45,733 nt of DNA from an uncultured Gammaproteobacteria bacterium (GTDB lineage: Bacteria > Pseudomonadota > Gammaproteobacteria > Pseudomonadales > Pseudohongiellaceae). A program made the translations under genes and the position numbers. Location of the stretch: NCBI GenBank assembly GCA_913061515.1, contig CAJXSF010000022.1, positions 1 to 45,733 on the forward strand. The letters are read 5' to 3'. Below, one piece after another: positions 26,383 to 33,908 of this stretch; the stretch's first letter is position 1, and each line of letters opens with the position of its first letter. The notes beneath the pieces were generated by a model that made no database searches, was not told where the DNA came from, and saw nothing but the letters and a program-made list of their open reading frames with translations.

Positions 26383-26417
26383 TTGACAATCACTCTCAAA
26401 TAACAATAATTCTCATT
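26383..26417 (+). promoter_or_regulatory. Promoter overlapped by a Fur box
   Basis: TTGACA (26383-26388) is a perfect -35. AATAAT (26405-26410), 16 bp later, is a good -10. AATAACAATAATTCTCATT (26399-26417) covers the -10; its core TAACAATAATTCTCA matches the 7-1-7 Fur pattern TGATAAT-N-ATTATCA at 11 of 14 specified positions, allowing for the centre base. Iron-bound Fur would block the receptor gene. Confidence 0.6.
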
Positions 26418-26446
26418 CGTCATTACGTTATCAATTGGAGAGTACG

Positions 26447-28804
26447 ATGTTCACTGTTAAACCTAGGCGCCATGTTCTATGCAGTCTCAGCGCTGCCATA
26501 TCCCTTGCCACGTTCAATGTTATTGCTGCTGAAAACGATTCTGTAGAGGAGATTGTAGTCACCGCGTCAGGTTTTGAGCAGAAAATTACCGATGCGCCCG
26601 CGAGTATTTCAGTGATTTCTCAGGGGGAGATTCTAACTCGCCCGCACGTAAATCTCTTGGATATGTTGAAGTATCAAGAAGGTGTTGATATCGGCACTAG
26701 CCGAGACAAAACTGGGCAGGGCAGCGTTAGTATGCGCGGCCTAACGGGTGAGTACACGCTGTATCTAATTGATGGCAAGCGCCAAAACAATCACGGTGAT
26801 ATTTACCCGAATAACTTTGGTGGCAATGCTTTTGGGCATATGCCTCCTGCTGAGTCTATCGAGCGTATTGAAGTGATCCGTGGGCCAGCATCGACACTGT
26901 ATGGTGCCGATGCGCTTGGTGGCGTGATCAATATTATTACCAAGAAAGTCACGGATCGTTGGTTTGGTTCAGCCACTGTCAGCGGCACGATGCAAGAGAA
27001 TGAACAGTTCGGCGACGACAGACAGGGCGAATTTTCGCTGACTGGTCCGTTGATCCCCAATGTATTGGCATTAGGACTGCGAGGGAGTTTCTATGAGTCA
27101 GACCCTTCATCGCCTGAGTTAAAGCCCGTGATCGACCCTGCAGGTGGCATTCACAGTCGCAGCGTTGGATTTGGCGGTGGTGGTAGGACTGTTGATTCGG
27201 AAACCAAAGAATACGGGTTGAGCCTGACTTTTACGCCCAATGAGGCGAACACAATTCGTTTTGATTTTGATACATCAGCACAAGTGTATGACAACACGCC
27301 ATTTACAGATCCTGCCACTGGTGCGTTGAGCTACCCATTAGGTACTAAGGACAATATCGAAGCGCTTTGGCGAGAAAGTCGTGGCAGTTTGAATCCGCGA
27401 GCAGGCTATGCCGCTGATCAGGAATTTAATCGTGACTGGTGGTCATTGCGCCATGATGGTGAATGGCGCTTCGGTACCAGCTCTATCTCATTAGCCTATG
27501 TGGATACAGCCAATGAAGGTCGCACTCTACCTTTATCAGTAGACGAGCGTTTGTTATTGGCAGAGATGTATTACGCAACAGGTGCCTACGAAGGCATGGC
27601 AGAAGAGGACCGCAAAGCGTTGGCCGAGAGTACGTTCTTGCCGCGTCCGGATCGTCCGCTAGATAGCCGACAATACACTTTGGATGCCAATATTAGTATT
27701 CCATTAGAAGCCTTTGGTAATCACATTCTGATGATTGGTGGTCAGATGATTGATGGTGAGCTAGAGGATGGTGTGTTTGGTCTGGAAAGCAATAACCCTG
27801 GTGGTGTGCAAGACCAAGAGATGTACTCGCTATTCATTGAAGATAGCTGGACGCCGGTGGATCCGTTCACCATCACCGCAGGTGTGCGTTTTGACGAACA
27901 CGAGGTGTTTGGTAGTCAATTATCACCGCGTTTATATGGCGTCTACACATTGAGTGACACATGGACATTAAAAGGTGGGGTGAGCACGGGCTATAAGACG
28001 CCTCAAACCACAGATCTCTATGACGGCATCACTGGTTTTGGTGGGCAAGGAACTTCGCCTTTCGCAGGAAACCCTGATTTGACTCCTGAAACGAGTGTGA
28101 ACAGTGAGATCGCGCTGTACTGGAATGGCTTCAACGGGCAAAACTTTAATGTCACTTATTTTAATACCAAGTTTGAGGACAAGATTGCTCGGGGCGATAC
28201 TGTACAAAGTTGTAGGACAACTGGTGGCGCCCGCCCTTGTGTGAATCTAGGTGCATACGACTCTTTGGGTTATACGACGTACAGTCAGAAGGTCAATATC
28301 GATGAAGTCGGGATCAAAGGGGTTGAGCTTGCAGGGCGTTATCCTATCAATGACAGCTGGTCTTTCAATGCTAACTACACTTGGACCGATAGCGAACAGA
28401 AGAGTGGCCCACAAAAAGGCGAGCCGCTTACTAACACTGCAGAGCACATGCTTAATGCGACAGTTGATTGGACGGTATTTGACAGTCTAACAGTAAGCTT
28501 GCAGTCGGAGTTACGCTCGGACCGTTACCGCGGTTGGAATACAGTGCTTGATGAGGCGCAGTACTACGAGCAATATGATCTGTGGAATCTAGGCGTGAGT
28601 TATAAAGTGAATGAAAACATCACCGTGTTCGGACGCGTTAATAACTTGTTCGATGAAGACTTTACGACCTACAGCACAAAGTTTGTCGATTTAGATGGCA
28701 ATGGTGTGTATGAGTCGGATACCGACGAAGTGCAATTCACCGATCACTACAATGTGATCGCCGCTAGCCGCAATTTCTGGCTAAGTATGCAGGTGTCCTT
28801 TTAA
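26447..28804 (+). CDS. TonB-dependent siderophore/metal receptor (FepA/CirA-like)
   Basis: A 785-residue outer-membrane receptor. The frame is open from 26435, but ATG 26447 has GGAG 6 nt upstream and starts a signal peptide ending near VIAA. A TonB box EEIVVTA lies at 34-40. The plug has DAPASISVISQGEI, MLKYQEGVDIG, VSMRGLTGEYTLYLIDGKRQ and ERIEVIRGPASTLYGADALGGVINIIT, all typical of FepA/CirA-type receptors. The barrel ends in Phe (FWLSMQVSF), with a late NLFDEDFTTY. A Fur box over the promoter points to iron-starvation control and uptake of a ferric siderophore or related chelate. An intrinsic terminator follows. Confidence 0.92.
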   Translation: MFTVKPRRHVLCSLSAAISLATFNVIAAENDSVEEIVVTASGFEQKITDAPASISVISQGEILTRPHVNLLDMLKYQEGVDIGTSRDKTGQGSVSMRGLTGEYTLYLIDGKRQNNHGDIYPNNFGGNAFGHMPPAESIERIEVIRGPASTLYGADALGGVINIITKKVTDRWFGSATVSGTMQENEQFGDDRQGEFSLTGPLIPNVLALGLRGSFYESDPSSPELKPVIDPAGGIHSRSVGFGGGGRTVDSETKEYGLSLTFTPNEANTIRFDFDTSAQVYDNTPFTDPATGALSYPLGTKDNIEALWRESRGSLNPRAGYAADQEFNRDWWSLRHDGEWRFGTSSISLAYVDTANEGRTLPLSVDERLLLAEMYYATGAYEGMAEEDRKALAESTFLPRPDRPLDSRQYTLDANISIPLEAFGNHILMIGGQMIDGELEDGVFGLESNNPGGVQDQEMYSLFIEDSWTPVDPFTITAGVRFDEHEVFGSQLSPRLYGVYTLSDTWTLKGGVSTGYKTPQTTDLYDGITGFGGQGTSPFAGNPDLTPETSVNSEIALYWNGFNGQNFNVTYFNTKFEDKIARGDTVQSCRTTGGARPCVNLGAYDSLGYTTYSQKVNIDEVGIKGVELAGRYPINDSWSFNANYTWTDSEQKSGPQKGEPLTNTAEHMLNATVDWTVFDSLTVSLQSELRSDRYRGWNTVLDEAQYYEQYDLWNLGVSYKVNENITVFGRVNNLFDEDFTTYSTKFVDLDGNGVYESDTDEVQFTDHYNVIAASRNFWLSMQVSF

Positions 28805-28831
28805 CTAAAAGGTAATAGCTGTTGCTTGGAG

Positions 28832-28856
28832 AAGCCCGCATTTAAGCGGGCTTTTT
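28832..28856 (+). terminator. Rho-independent terminator
   Basis: AAGCCCGC (28832-28839) and GCGGGCTT (28846-28853) form an 8-bp GC-rich stem with the 6-nt loop ATTTAA, followed by TTT. It ends the receptor transcript and overlaps the 3' end of the convergent MscS gene. Confidence 0.8.
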
Positions 28857-29693
28857 CGTTCTTGGGTTGCGCAGTTTCGGTTCGACTTCATAATAAACGG
28901 CAGTCATCCACTCTTTATAGCTAGACTCAAGCTTACTAATTTCACTCACCACTTCCTGTCGAAACGATTGCTCAATCGGAGCGCCTCTGCCTGGCCAAAT
29001 GCGAAACTTGATGCGCAAATAGCGTCGTCCGGCACCGGTTTTTTGAATGCCTTCGATTGAAGGCCTCGTGACAAGAATACCAGGAAATTGCTCTTGCACG
29101 CTGTTGGCGATCAGCGTGAGACGCTCTACAAGGTTCGGGTCTTCGTGTTCGGGCAGGGTAATGTCGGCGATACAACGAATATAGCCGCGCTGATAGTTAA
29201 TTACATTGGTTACAAGGCGGTTGGGAACCATTACTCTGGCCCCGAGTGGGTTTTCGATCTCAAGAAAGCGTAAGCCAATGTTTTTCACCACACCCACTTG
29301 CCCGCCAATCTCCACCATATCGCCAATATCGTAAATATTGGAAAAGATCGAGGTAAGCCCCGAGACGATGTCTTGCACTAAACCCTGCGAACCGAAACCT
29401 ACTGCAAGGCCGATAATAGAGGCGCTAGCGAGGTAGCCGGCAATGGGGACGCCAAGCTCGCTCAAGGCAATGCCAACAGCCGTAAAGTAGATAAAAAAGA
29501 TTGATGAGCTCGAGAATAGGCTAATTAATGACACAGTCTTGCGGTAATTGCGCTCACTGGAGTGGCGAATGGCGTAAGAAGACAGTTTGCGAATGACGGT
29601 GACTAATAAGTGGGCAGCCACGGCTACTGCCAGTAGGAGCAGTAAACGTTGGCTTGAGTCTAGAGCGCCGGTCCAGGTCTGGATTGCTTCCAT
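28842..29693 (-). CDS. Small mechanosensitive channel (MscS family)
   Basis: A 283-residue inner-membrane channel. ATG 29693 is used; the frame is open to a TTG at 29723. Helices lie near residues 15-35 and 55-80, and the pore helix with GYLASASIIGLAVGFGSQGLVQDIVSGLTSIFSN is the Ala/Gly-rich TM3 of MscS. The beta-domain follows (YDIGDMVEIGGQVGVVKNIGLRFLEIENPLGARVMVPN) and then the C-terminal alpha-beta domain. It releases solutes on hypo-osmotic shock. Its last codons share the receptor terminator. A REP cluster lies directly upstream. Confidence 0.9.
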   Translation of the reverse strand: MEAIQTWTGALDSSQRLLLLLAVAVAAHLLVTVIRKLSSYAIRHSSERNYRKTVSLISLFSSSSIFFIYFTAVGIALSELGVPIAGYLASASIIGLAVGFGSQGLVQDIVSGLTSIFSNIYDIGDMVEIGGQVGVVKNIGLRFLEIENPLGARVMVPNRLVTNVINYQRGYIRCIADITLPEHEDPNLVERLTLIANSVQEQFPGILVTRPSIEGIQKTGAGRRYLRIKFRIWPGRGAPIEQSFRQEVVSEISKLESSYKEWMTAVYYEVEPKLRNPRTKKPA

Positions 29694-29755
29694 AGTGTTT
29701 GATTTCGTTTCAGGTGCGAACAAGCATCATACCGGTTTCTGACTTTTCAACAATA

Positions 29756-29846
29756 GGATCAAGGGATCAAGGGGTCAAGGGGTCAGATTACTTGATCCTT
29801 CCCATCTTCTAAGTGTAATAAAATCAAGTGATCTGACCCCTTGATT
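29756..29846. repeat. REP locus a (inverted pair)
   Basis: Unit a1 (29756-29798) has tandem GATCAAGGG steps leading into GGGGTCAGATTA and CTTGATCC. Unit a2 (29822-29846) is the inverse form AATCAAG, TGATCTGACCC, CTTGATT. The pair faces inward, as in a BIME. This is the leftmost copy in the window. The intergenic stretch 29694-29972 holds nothing else that I recognise. Confidence 0.85.
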
Positions 29847-29972
29847 CTTGCATACGATCAAGCGTACCTTAGATTGATGGCATTGCCTTCCTCCACCCGA
29901 TCGCTCAAAGATTTCTACTGCTACTAATTTCTCGCTTGCAACTTGCAGGCCCATCACTTCAAAGAGAGCGAT

Positions 29973-30794
29973 ATGAAGATTCGAATTGGTTACGAACTAG
30001 TGTATTCCTGCCCCCAGCCTACGCCGATGATCCTGACTTTGAATGTCCATTCATCACGGGCGAGCTTTCTATTGAGTCCGGATCAAATATTGACTGACCC
30101 ACCGATACCGATGAGCGGATACCGAGATTTGTATGGCAACTGGATCACTAGGCTTGTGTTGCCAGAGGGTGAAACACTCATTTCTAACGACGCAATGATC
30201 TATGATGATGGTGAGCGGGACCCCGTTGCGTTAGATGCGCAGCAGTTTGAAGTGCAAGCCTTGCCAGAGGAAGCCTTGGTTTATTTATTGGGGAGCCGTT
30301 ACTGCGAAACAGACCTAATGGTCAATGAGGCATGGAGACTCTTTGGCAATGGCAGCACCGGATGGCAGCGAGTTCAAGATATTTGCGACTTTGTGCATGG
30401 GCATATCAAGTTTAGCTATGCCCACGCCAACAGCACTATGACGGCAAGCCAGGTATATCAATCGCAAATCGGTGTGTGTCGAGACTACACTCATCTAGCA
30501 GTGACGTTTTGCCGTTGCTTGAATATTCCTGCGCGGTATTGCATGGGCTATTTGAGCGACATTGGTGAGCCACCCCCCTATGGCAAAATGGATTTTGCTG
30601 CCTGGTTTGAGGCCTATATCGGTGGGCAATGGCATACCTTTGATCCACGCAATAATAAGCGTTTAATTGGGCGCGTGTTGATGGCCCATGGCCGTGACGC
30701 GACCGATGTTTCACTGAGCAACAATTTTGGTTTGACCGAACTTACTCGCTTCGAGGTGCGCGCTGACGAAGTGATTGAGCCCGCTGCTACTTAA
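29973..30794 (+). CDS. Transglutaminase-like cysteine protease family protein
   Basis: A 273-residue cytoplasmic protein. ATG 29973 has an AGAGAG upstream and starts the N-terminal beta-domain MKIRIGYELVYSCPQPTPM. The transglutaminase-like core contains IGVCRDYTHLAVTFCRCLNIPARYCMGYL, with nucleophile Cys 169, and MDFAAWFEAYIGGQWHTFDPRNN with the conserved Asp. The position just before AWFE, often the catalytic His of transglutaminase-like folds, is Ala. Its stop overlaps the start of the N-formylglutamate amidohydrolase gene (TAATG), so both are coupled. Amidase or peptidase activity on an unknown substrate is likely. Confidence 0.87.
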   Translation: MKIRIGYELVYSCPQPTPMILTLNVHSSRASFLLSPDQILTDPPIPMSGYRDLYGNWITRLVLPEGETLISNDAMIYDDGERDPVALDAQQFEVQALPEEALVYLLGSRYCETDLMVNEAWRLFGNGSTGWQRVQDICDFVHGHIKFSYAHANSTMTASQVYQSQIGVCRDYTHLAVTFCRCLNIPARYCMGYLSDIGEPPPYGKMDFAAWFEAYIGGQWHTFDPRNNKRLIGRVLMAHGRDATDVSLSNNFGLTELTRFEVRADEVIEPAAT

Positions 30795-31543
30795 TGTCAC
30801 ACATACTAATGTCTGACGAACCACCCGCATTTAGCGTGTTAAATGAACATGGCCAGAGCAATGTAGTGTTGTTGTGTGATCATGCCTCCAATCGCGTGCC
30901 CAAGCAGTTTCGAGGGCTAGGATTGGATGCCGATCAATTAGCATCTCATATTGCATGGGACATTGGGGCACTTTGGGTGGCGCGATATCTGTCAGAACGG
31001 CTCGATGCGCCTCTCGTGTTCAGTAATTATTCCCGACTAGTGATCGATTGCAATCGTTGTCTTGAGCGTGAGGATCTAATTCCTGCAACTAGCGCTAATA
31101 TTGCCATTCCTGCTAATGAGCAACTGACGCAAGAAGAGCGTCTGCTAAGGCGAATTCATTTTTTCGACCCTTATCATAAGGCAATTGACGCCTTGTTAAG
31201 CACACGTACGTCGCAAACCTCCTTGCTGCTAAGCATCCATAGCTTTACCCCATTTCTGCACACACAAGATCGACCTTGGCCAATTGCTGTGTGTTACGAA
31301 AACGATAGTGTTCTATCGAAGCGATTGCGTATAGCAATGCAAGCGCAACTAAGCGAAGCGGTGGGAGATAACGAGCCTTATGCAGTTGAGGAGGGGATCG
31401 ATTACACGCTCCCAATTCACGGAGCTAAGTATGATATTCCAGCAATAATGCTGGAGATCCGTCAGGATGAGATTGCAACTGAGATCGCCGCAAATAGTTG
31501 GGGGGAAACTATTGCGGCGGCGTGGACAAAGATGAATGACTAG
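30794..31543 (+). CDS. N-formylglutamate amidohydrolase family protein
   Basis: A 249-residue hydrolase. The opening VVLLCDHASNRVPKQFRGLGL, then IAWDIGALWVARYLSERLDAPLVFSNYSRLVIDCNR, and LLSIHSFTPFLH match the FGase (HutG2-like) family, which are zinc-dependent amidohydrolases. His and Asp residues in CDHAS, IAWDIG and SIHSF fit the metal site. No histidine-utilisation genes are nearby, so the substrate may be another N-acyl amino acid. It is coupled to the transglutaminase-like gene by a TAATG overlap, and its 3' end overlaps the convergent SYLF gene by 4 bp. Confidence 0.88.
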   Translation: MSHILMSDEPPAFSVLNEHGQSNVVLLCDHASNRVPKQFRGLGLDADQLASHIAWDIGALWVARYLSERLDAPLVFSNYSRLVIDCNRCLEREDLIPATSANIAIPANEQLTQEERLLRRIHFFDPYHKAIDALLSTRTSQTSLLLSIHSFTPFLHTQDRPWPIAVCYENDSVLSKRLRIAMQAQLSEAVGDNEPYAVEEGIDYTLPIHGAKYDIPAIMLEIRQDEIATEIAANSWGETIAAAWTKMND

Positions 31544-32097
31544 CGATTGAGCTTCGTCATTTTCGATCCTTCAAAGGTCAGGTTATACATCAAGCCTTTG
31601 TTCGAGAAGATGAATCCAATAATAGGTGATTGCGCAGAGTTGGAGCTGACTTCTCCGCCAGCGCCGAATTCGACTAAGGCGACACTGCCATCAACTCCTG
31701 CTTCCCAGCCATCGCTATTGCGAAAGTTTGCCAACGCATCTTCTGTCATGAACATGATGATCTGTGACTTCACCTGTGCACCGAGCTGAAAGCCGATGGA
31801 TGCTGAGGCAGTATTGTAATAGTCGACGGTTTGCCCGTTAACTAGCAAGGCCCCTTCGCCATACTCACCGCCAATACCGATGCCCGCCTTGATCACTCTT
31901 GGGAATACCAACATCCCGACGGCGCGTTCAGCCAGACGCTGGCCGGCGGGTGATTCTTGAGAAAATTTCGCTAATGCTTCCTCTACATTGATGTCGATTT
32001 CCTCTTTAGATGCAGCGTTGGCTGCAAGAGGGAAAATAATTATAGCAAAGCAACTTATCAGTGCTCGGTGTACCAATAGCGCTATAGGGGCCTTCAT
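31540..32097 (-). CDS. SYLF-domain (YSC84-like) exported protein
   Basis: A 185-residue protein. ATG 32097 is preferred over upstream in-frame starts because GGAG precedes it and it begins a clear signal peptide (ALISCFAIIIFPLAANA). The mature region reads AERAVGMLVFPRVIKAGIGIGGEYGEGALLVNG, TASASIGFQLGAQVKSQIIMFM and GEVSSNSAQSPIIGFIFSNKGLMYNLTFEGSKMTKL. This is the SYLF domain, a lipid-binding fold. It is probably periplasmic and envelope-associated. Its 3' end overlaps the FGase gene by 4 bp. Confidence 0.88.
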   Translation of the reverse strand: MKAPIALLVHRALISCFAIIIFPLAANAASKEEIDINVEEALAKFSQESPAGQRLAERAVGMLVFPRVIKAGIGIGGEYGEGALLVNGQTVDYYNTASASIGFQLGAQVKSQIIMFMTEDALANFRNSDGWEAGVDGSVALVEFGAGGEVSSNSAQSPIIGFIFSNKGLMYNLTFEGSKMTKLNR

Positions 32098-32285
32098 CGT
32101 GTTTTGCTCCATCTGGTTTTGAACTAATTTAGTGTCAGCATTTGCGCCCATAGTATATGAGAATTATTAAAGATAGCGACATGGCGCATTGGATTATTTA
32201 GTTGTTTAGTGATCGAAGTCCGTTTAATCTGCACGAAAGAAATCCCTTCTAGTTCGTGGGTGCGCGTTATGCATTAGACAATTAA

Positions 32286-32354
32286 GGAATCGAGGGAATC
32301 AAGGAATCAAGGGAATCAAGGGGTCAGAATCAAGGGGTCAGATTACTTGATTCC
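32286..32354 (+). repeat. REP locus b (tandem-expanded, single orientation)
   Basis: Five short steps of the type GGAATCAAG and a truncated GGGTCAGAATCAAG precede one full unit ending GGGGTCAGATTA, CTTGATTCC. This looks like local duplication of the left arm. It lies in the 358-bp gap 32098-32455, which otherwise shows no gene. Confidence 0.82.
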
Positions 32355-32455
32355 AATTATAACTTAGAGCCAAAAGTTAACTGCGCTATTGTTCAGAGCA
32401 TGCTCGCTAGCGCTTAGGTTGCTCTCTCGATTGACCACATCATACAAGGATCGTA

Positions 32456-33175
32456 ATGTTTTTATTGATGGCATTGAAATATAGAAAGGTGCTGCTTGTC
32501 GCGTTCGCGCTTTGCACGGCAATGCCATCATTTTCCGCAGAGAGTGCTCGCGCGGTTACTCCTGCTAGCTTCAGCGATGCGTTGCCTGCATTCATCGAAA
32601 AATTACGCTTCCCGGATCACCGAGATGCAGGTGCCATTTTAATAAAATGTGAAGGGATGGTTCACCTAAGTGGAGATATTCAAGGAGCGATTTGTTTTAG
32701 TAACAATGACGTTGGAATAGAGCAAAGAATGCGGAACGTTATTGTTCGGGCTACCAGGACTACGCGCATAACACCTGCGATTGTCGATGGCAAAAGAACC
32801 AATATACGGTTTAATTTCTCTGTGATCTATGAGCAAAAAGGTGACGAAAAAAATATTGAAATACTAGAGAATCACCTTTACGACATTGAACGTTTAGGGC
32901 CTCACTATAGCGCTGCTCAACGCGTCATTCTGCAGTATAGATTGTTCTGCTTTGATGTGCGTGAGTTGCCGATCTCTGCCATGGTGTCGGTCTCCGCCAG
33001 TGGGCAGGTCGTTGACGTTCGGCTATCAAAGCTAGCTGATGATAGTCAGTGCGCGGGTGAGGTCGACAAGAGGATCAGAAACGCGGTCTATATCCCAGCA
33101 ATAGCAAACGGTGTTCCTGTGGCGTCCACATTCAGTGAGGTCTTTCATCACTATTTCTGGGACCCTTTTAGATAA
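32456..33175 (+). CDS. Exported protein with two TonB C-terminal-like modules
   Basis: A 239-residue exported protein; the signal peptide ends near PSFSA. I do not recognise a named family. Two similar segments are visible: TPAIVDGKRTNIRFNFSVIYE (about residues 102-122) and YIPAIANGVPVASTFSEVFHHYF (about 212-234). Both resemble the xPA-x-x-NG-x-PV-x(6)-F pattern of TonB C-terminal domains. Cys 65, 80, 164 and 200 could form two disulfides. ATG 32456 lacks a strong SD; ATG 32468 is an alternative. REP copies lie on both sides, and the downstream one starts in the stop codon. A periplasmic binding role is a guess. Confidence 0.65.
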   Translation: MFLLMALKYRKVLLVAFALCTAMPSFSAESARAVTPASFSDALPAFIEKLRFPDHRDAGAILIKCEGMVHLSGDIQGAICFSNNDVGIEQRMRNVIVRATRTTRITPAIVDGKRTNIRFNFSVIYEQKGDEKNIEILENHLYDIERLGPHYSAAQRVILQYRLFCFDVRELPISAMVSVSASGQVVDVRLSKLADDSQCAGEVDKRIRNAVYIPAIANGVPVASTFSEVFHHYFWDPFR

Positions 33176-33200
33176 ATCAAGTAATCTGACCCCTTGATTT
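33174..33200 (-). repeat. REP locus c (single inverse unit)
   Basis: One unit reading AAATCAAG, TAATCTGACCC, CTTGATTT on the plus strand. It starts within the stop codon of the preceding gene. With locus b it brackets that gene in inverted orientation. Confidence 0.85.
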
Positions 33201-33381
33201 TCGGTGAGCATGATCGTGTAATTTTTACTATGCCTGCTAGTAATTACTTCTGCTTCGCTTTCCTATCTATTCGTTAGAATAATTTTAAGTTGCTGTTTTT
33301 ATGAAATAAAATATCGGTGGCACAGTTGTTGCTATTTATCATTCGAGCACTTTTTAAATTCTATCAACTGTGGAGTATGAA

Positions 33382-33825
33382 ATGGATATCTATCAATACA
33401 TTACAAGGGATCACGAGAAAGTAGACGGTTTAATGGAGCAAGTCCTAAAGTCTGAGACTGCTGGGCAGCGCGAGGCACTTTTTCTCGAAATTAAAGAAGA
33501 GCTAATTGTTCATGCCGAGAGTGAAGAGAGGACTTTCTACAAAGCAATCGATGACGCCACTAACAAAGAGGCGGTCGAAGAAGATTTAGAGCACGGCGAA
33601 CATGAGCATGAAGAGATTGAAAAGCAGCTCGACAAAGTAAGTAATACGCCAATCGAAAGTGATGAATGGCTAGAGGTGTTCAAAGAACTAAAGCACGCTG
33701 TGGATCATCATGTTGAAGAAGAAGAGAGTGATATTTTTAAAAGGGCAAAACAGTACCTGACAGCTGAACAAGCCGAGGTGCTAGTCACTGAGATGGAAAA
33801 AGAAAAACAAGCGATCGCTGCATAA
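33382..33825 (+). CDS. Hemerythrin-domain protein
   Basis: A 147-residue cytoplasmic protein made of one HHE hemerythrin four-helix domain. ATG 33382 has GGAG 6 nt upstream. Iron-ligand candidates are His in TRDHEKVD, HAESEERTFY, HGEHEHEEIEKQ and DHHVEEEESDIF, matching the H...HxxxE...HxxxH...HxxxxD arrangement. It is acidic and Glu-rich. Proteins of this class bind O2 or NO or repair iron centres. A strong hairpin follows the gene. It stands alone between the REP-flanked gene and the NHL operon. Confidence 0.9.
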   Translation: MDIYQYITRDHEKVDGLMEQVLKSETAGQREALFLEIKEELIVHAESEERTFYKAIDDATNKEAVEEDLEHGEHEHEEIEKQLDKVSNTPIESDEWLEVFKELKHAVDHHVEEEESDIFKRAKQYLTAEQAEVLVTEMEKEKQAIAA

Positions 33826-33845
33826 CTAAATGCCGTCGATGTGAA

Positions 33846-33883
33846 TGCAGGCGGTTGAAAGTTATAGAAATCAACCGCCTGCA
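33846..33883. terminator. Bidirectional terminator hairpin
   Basis: TGCAGGCGGTTGA (33846-33858) and TCAACCGCCTGCA (33871-33883) pair over 13 bp with a 12-nt loop. It lies between the convergent hemerythrin and NHL-repeat genes. It has no long T-run. Confidence 0.65.
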
Positions 33884-33908
33884 ATATTGCAAATGCGTAA
33901 GTGACGAC

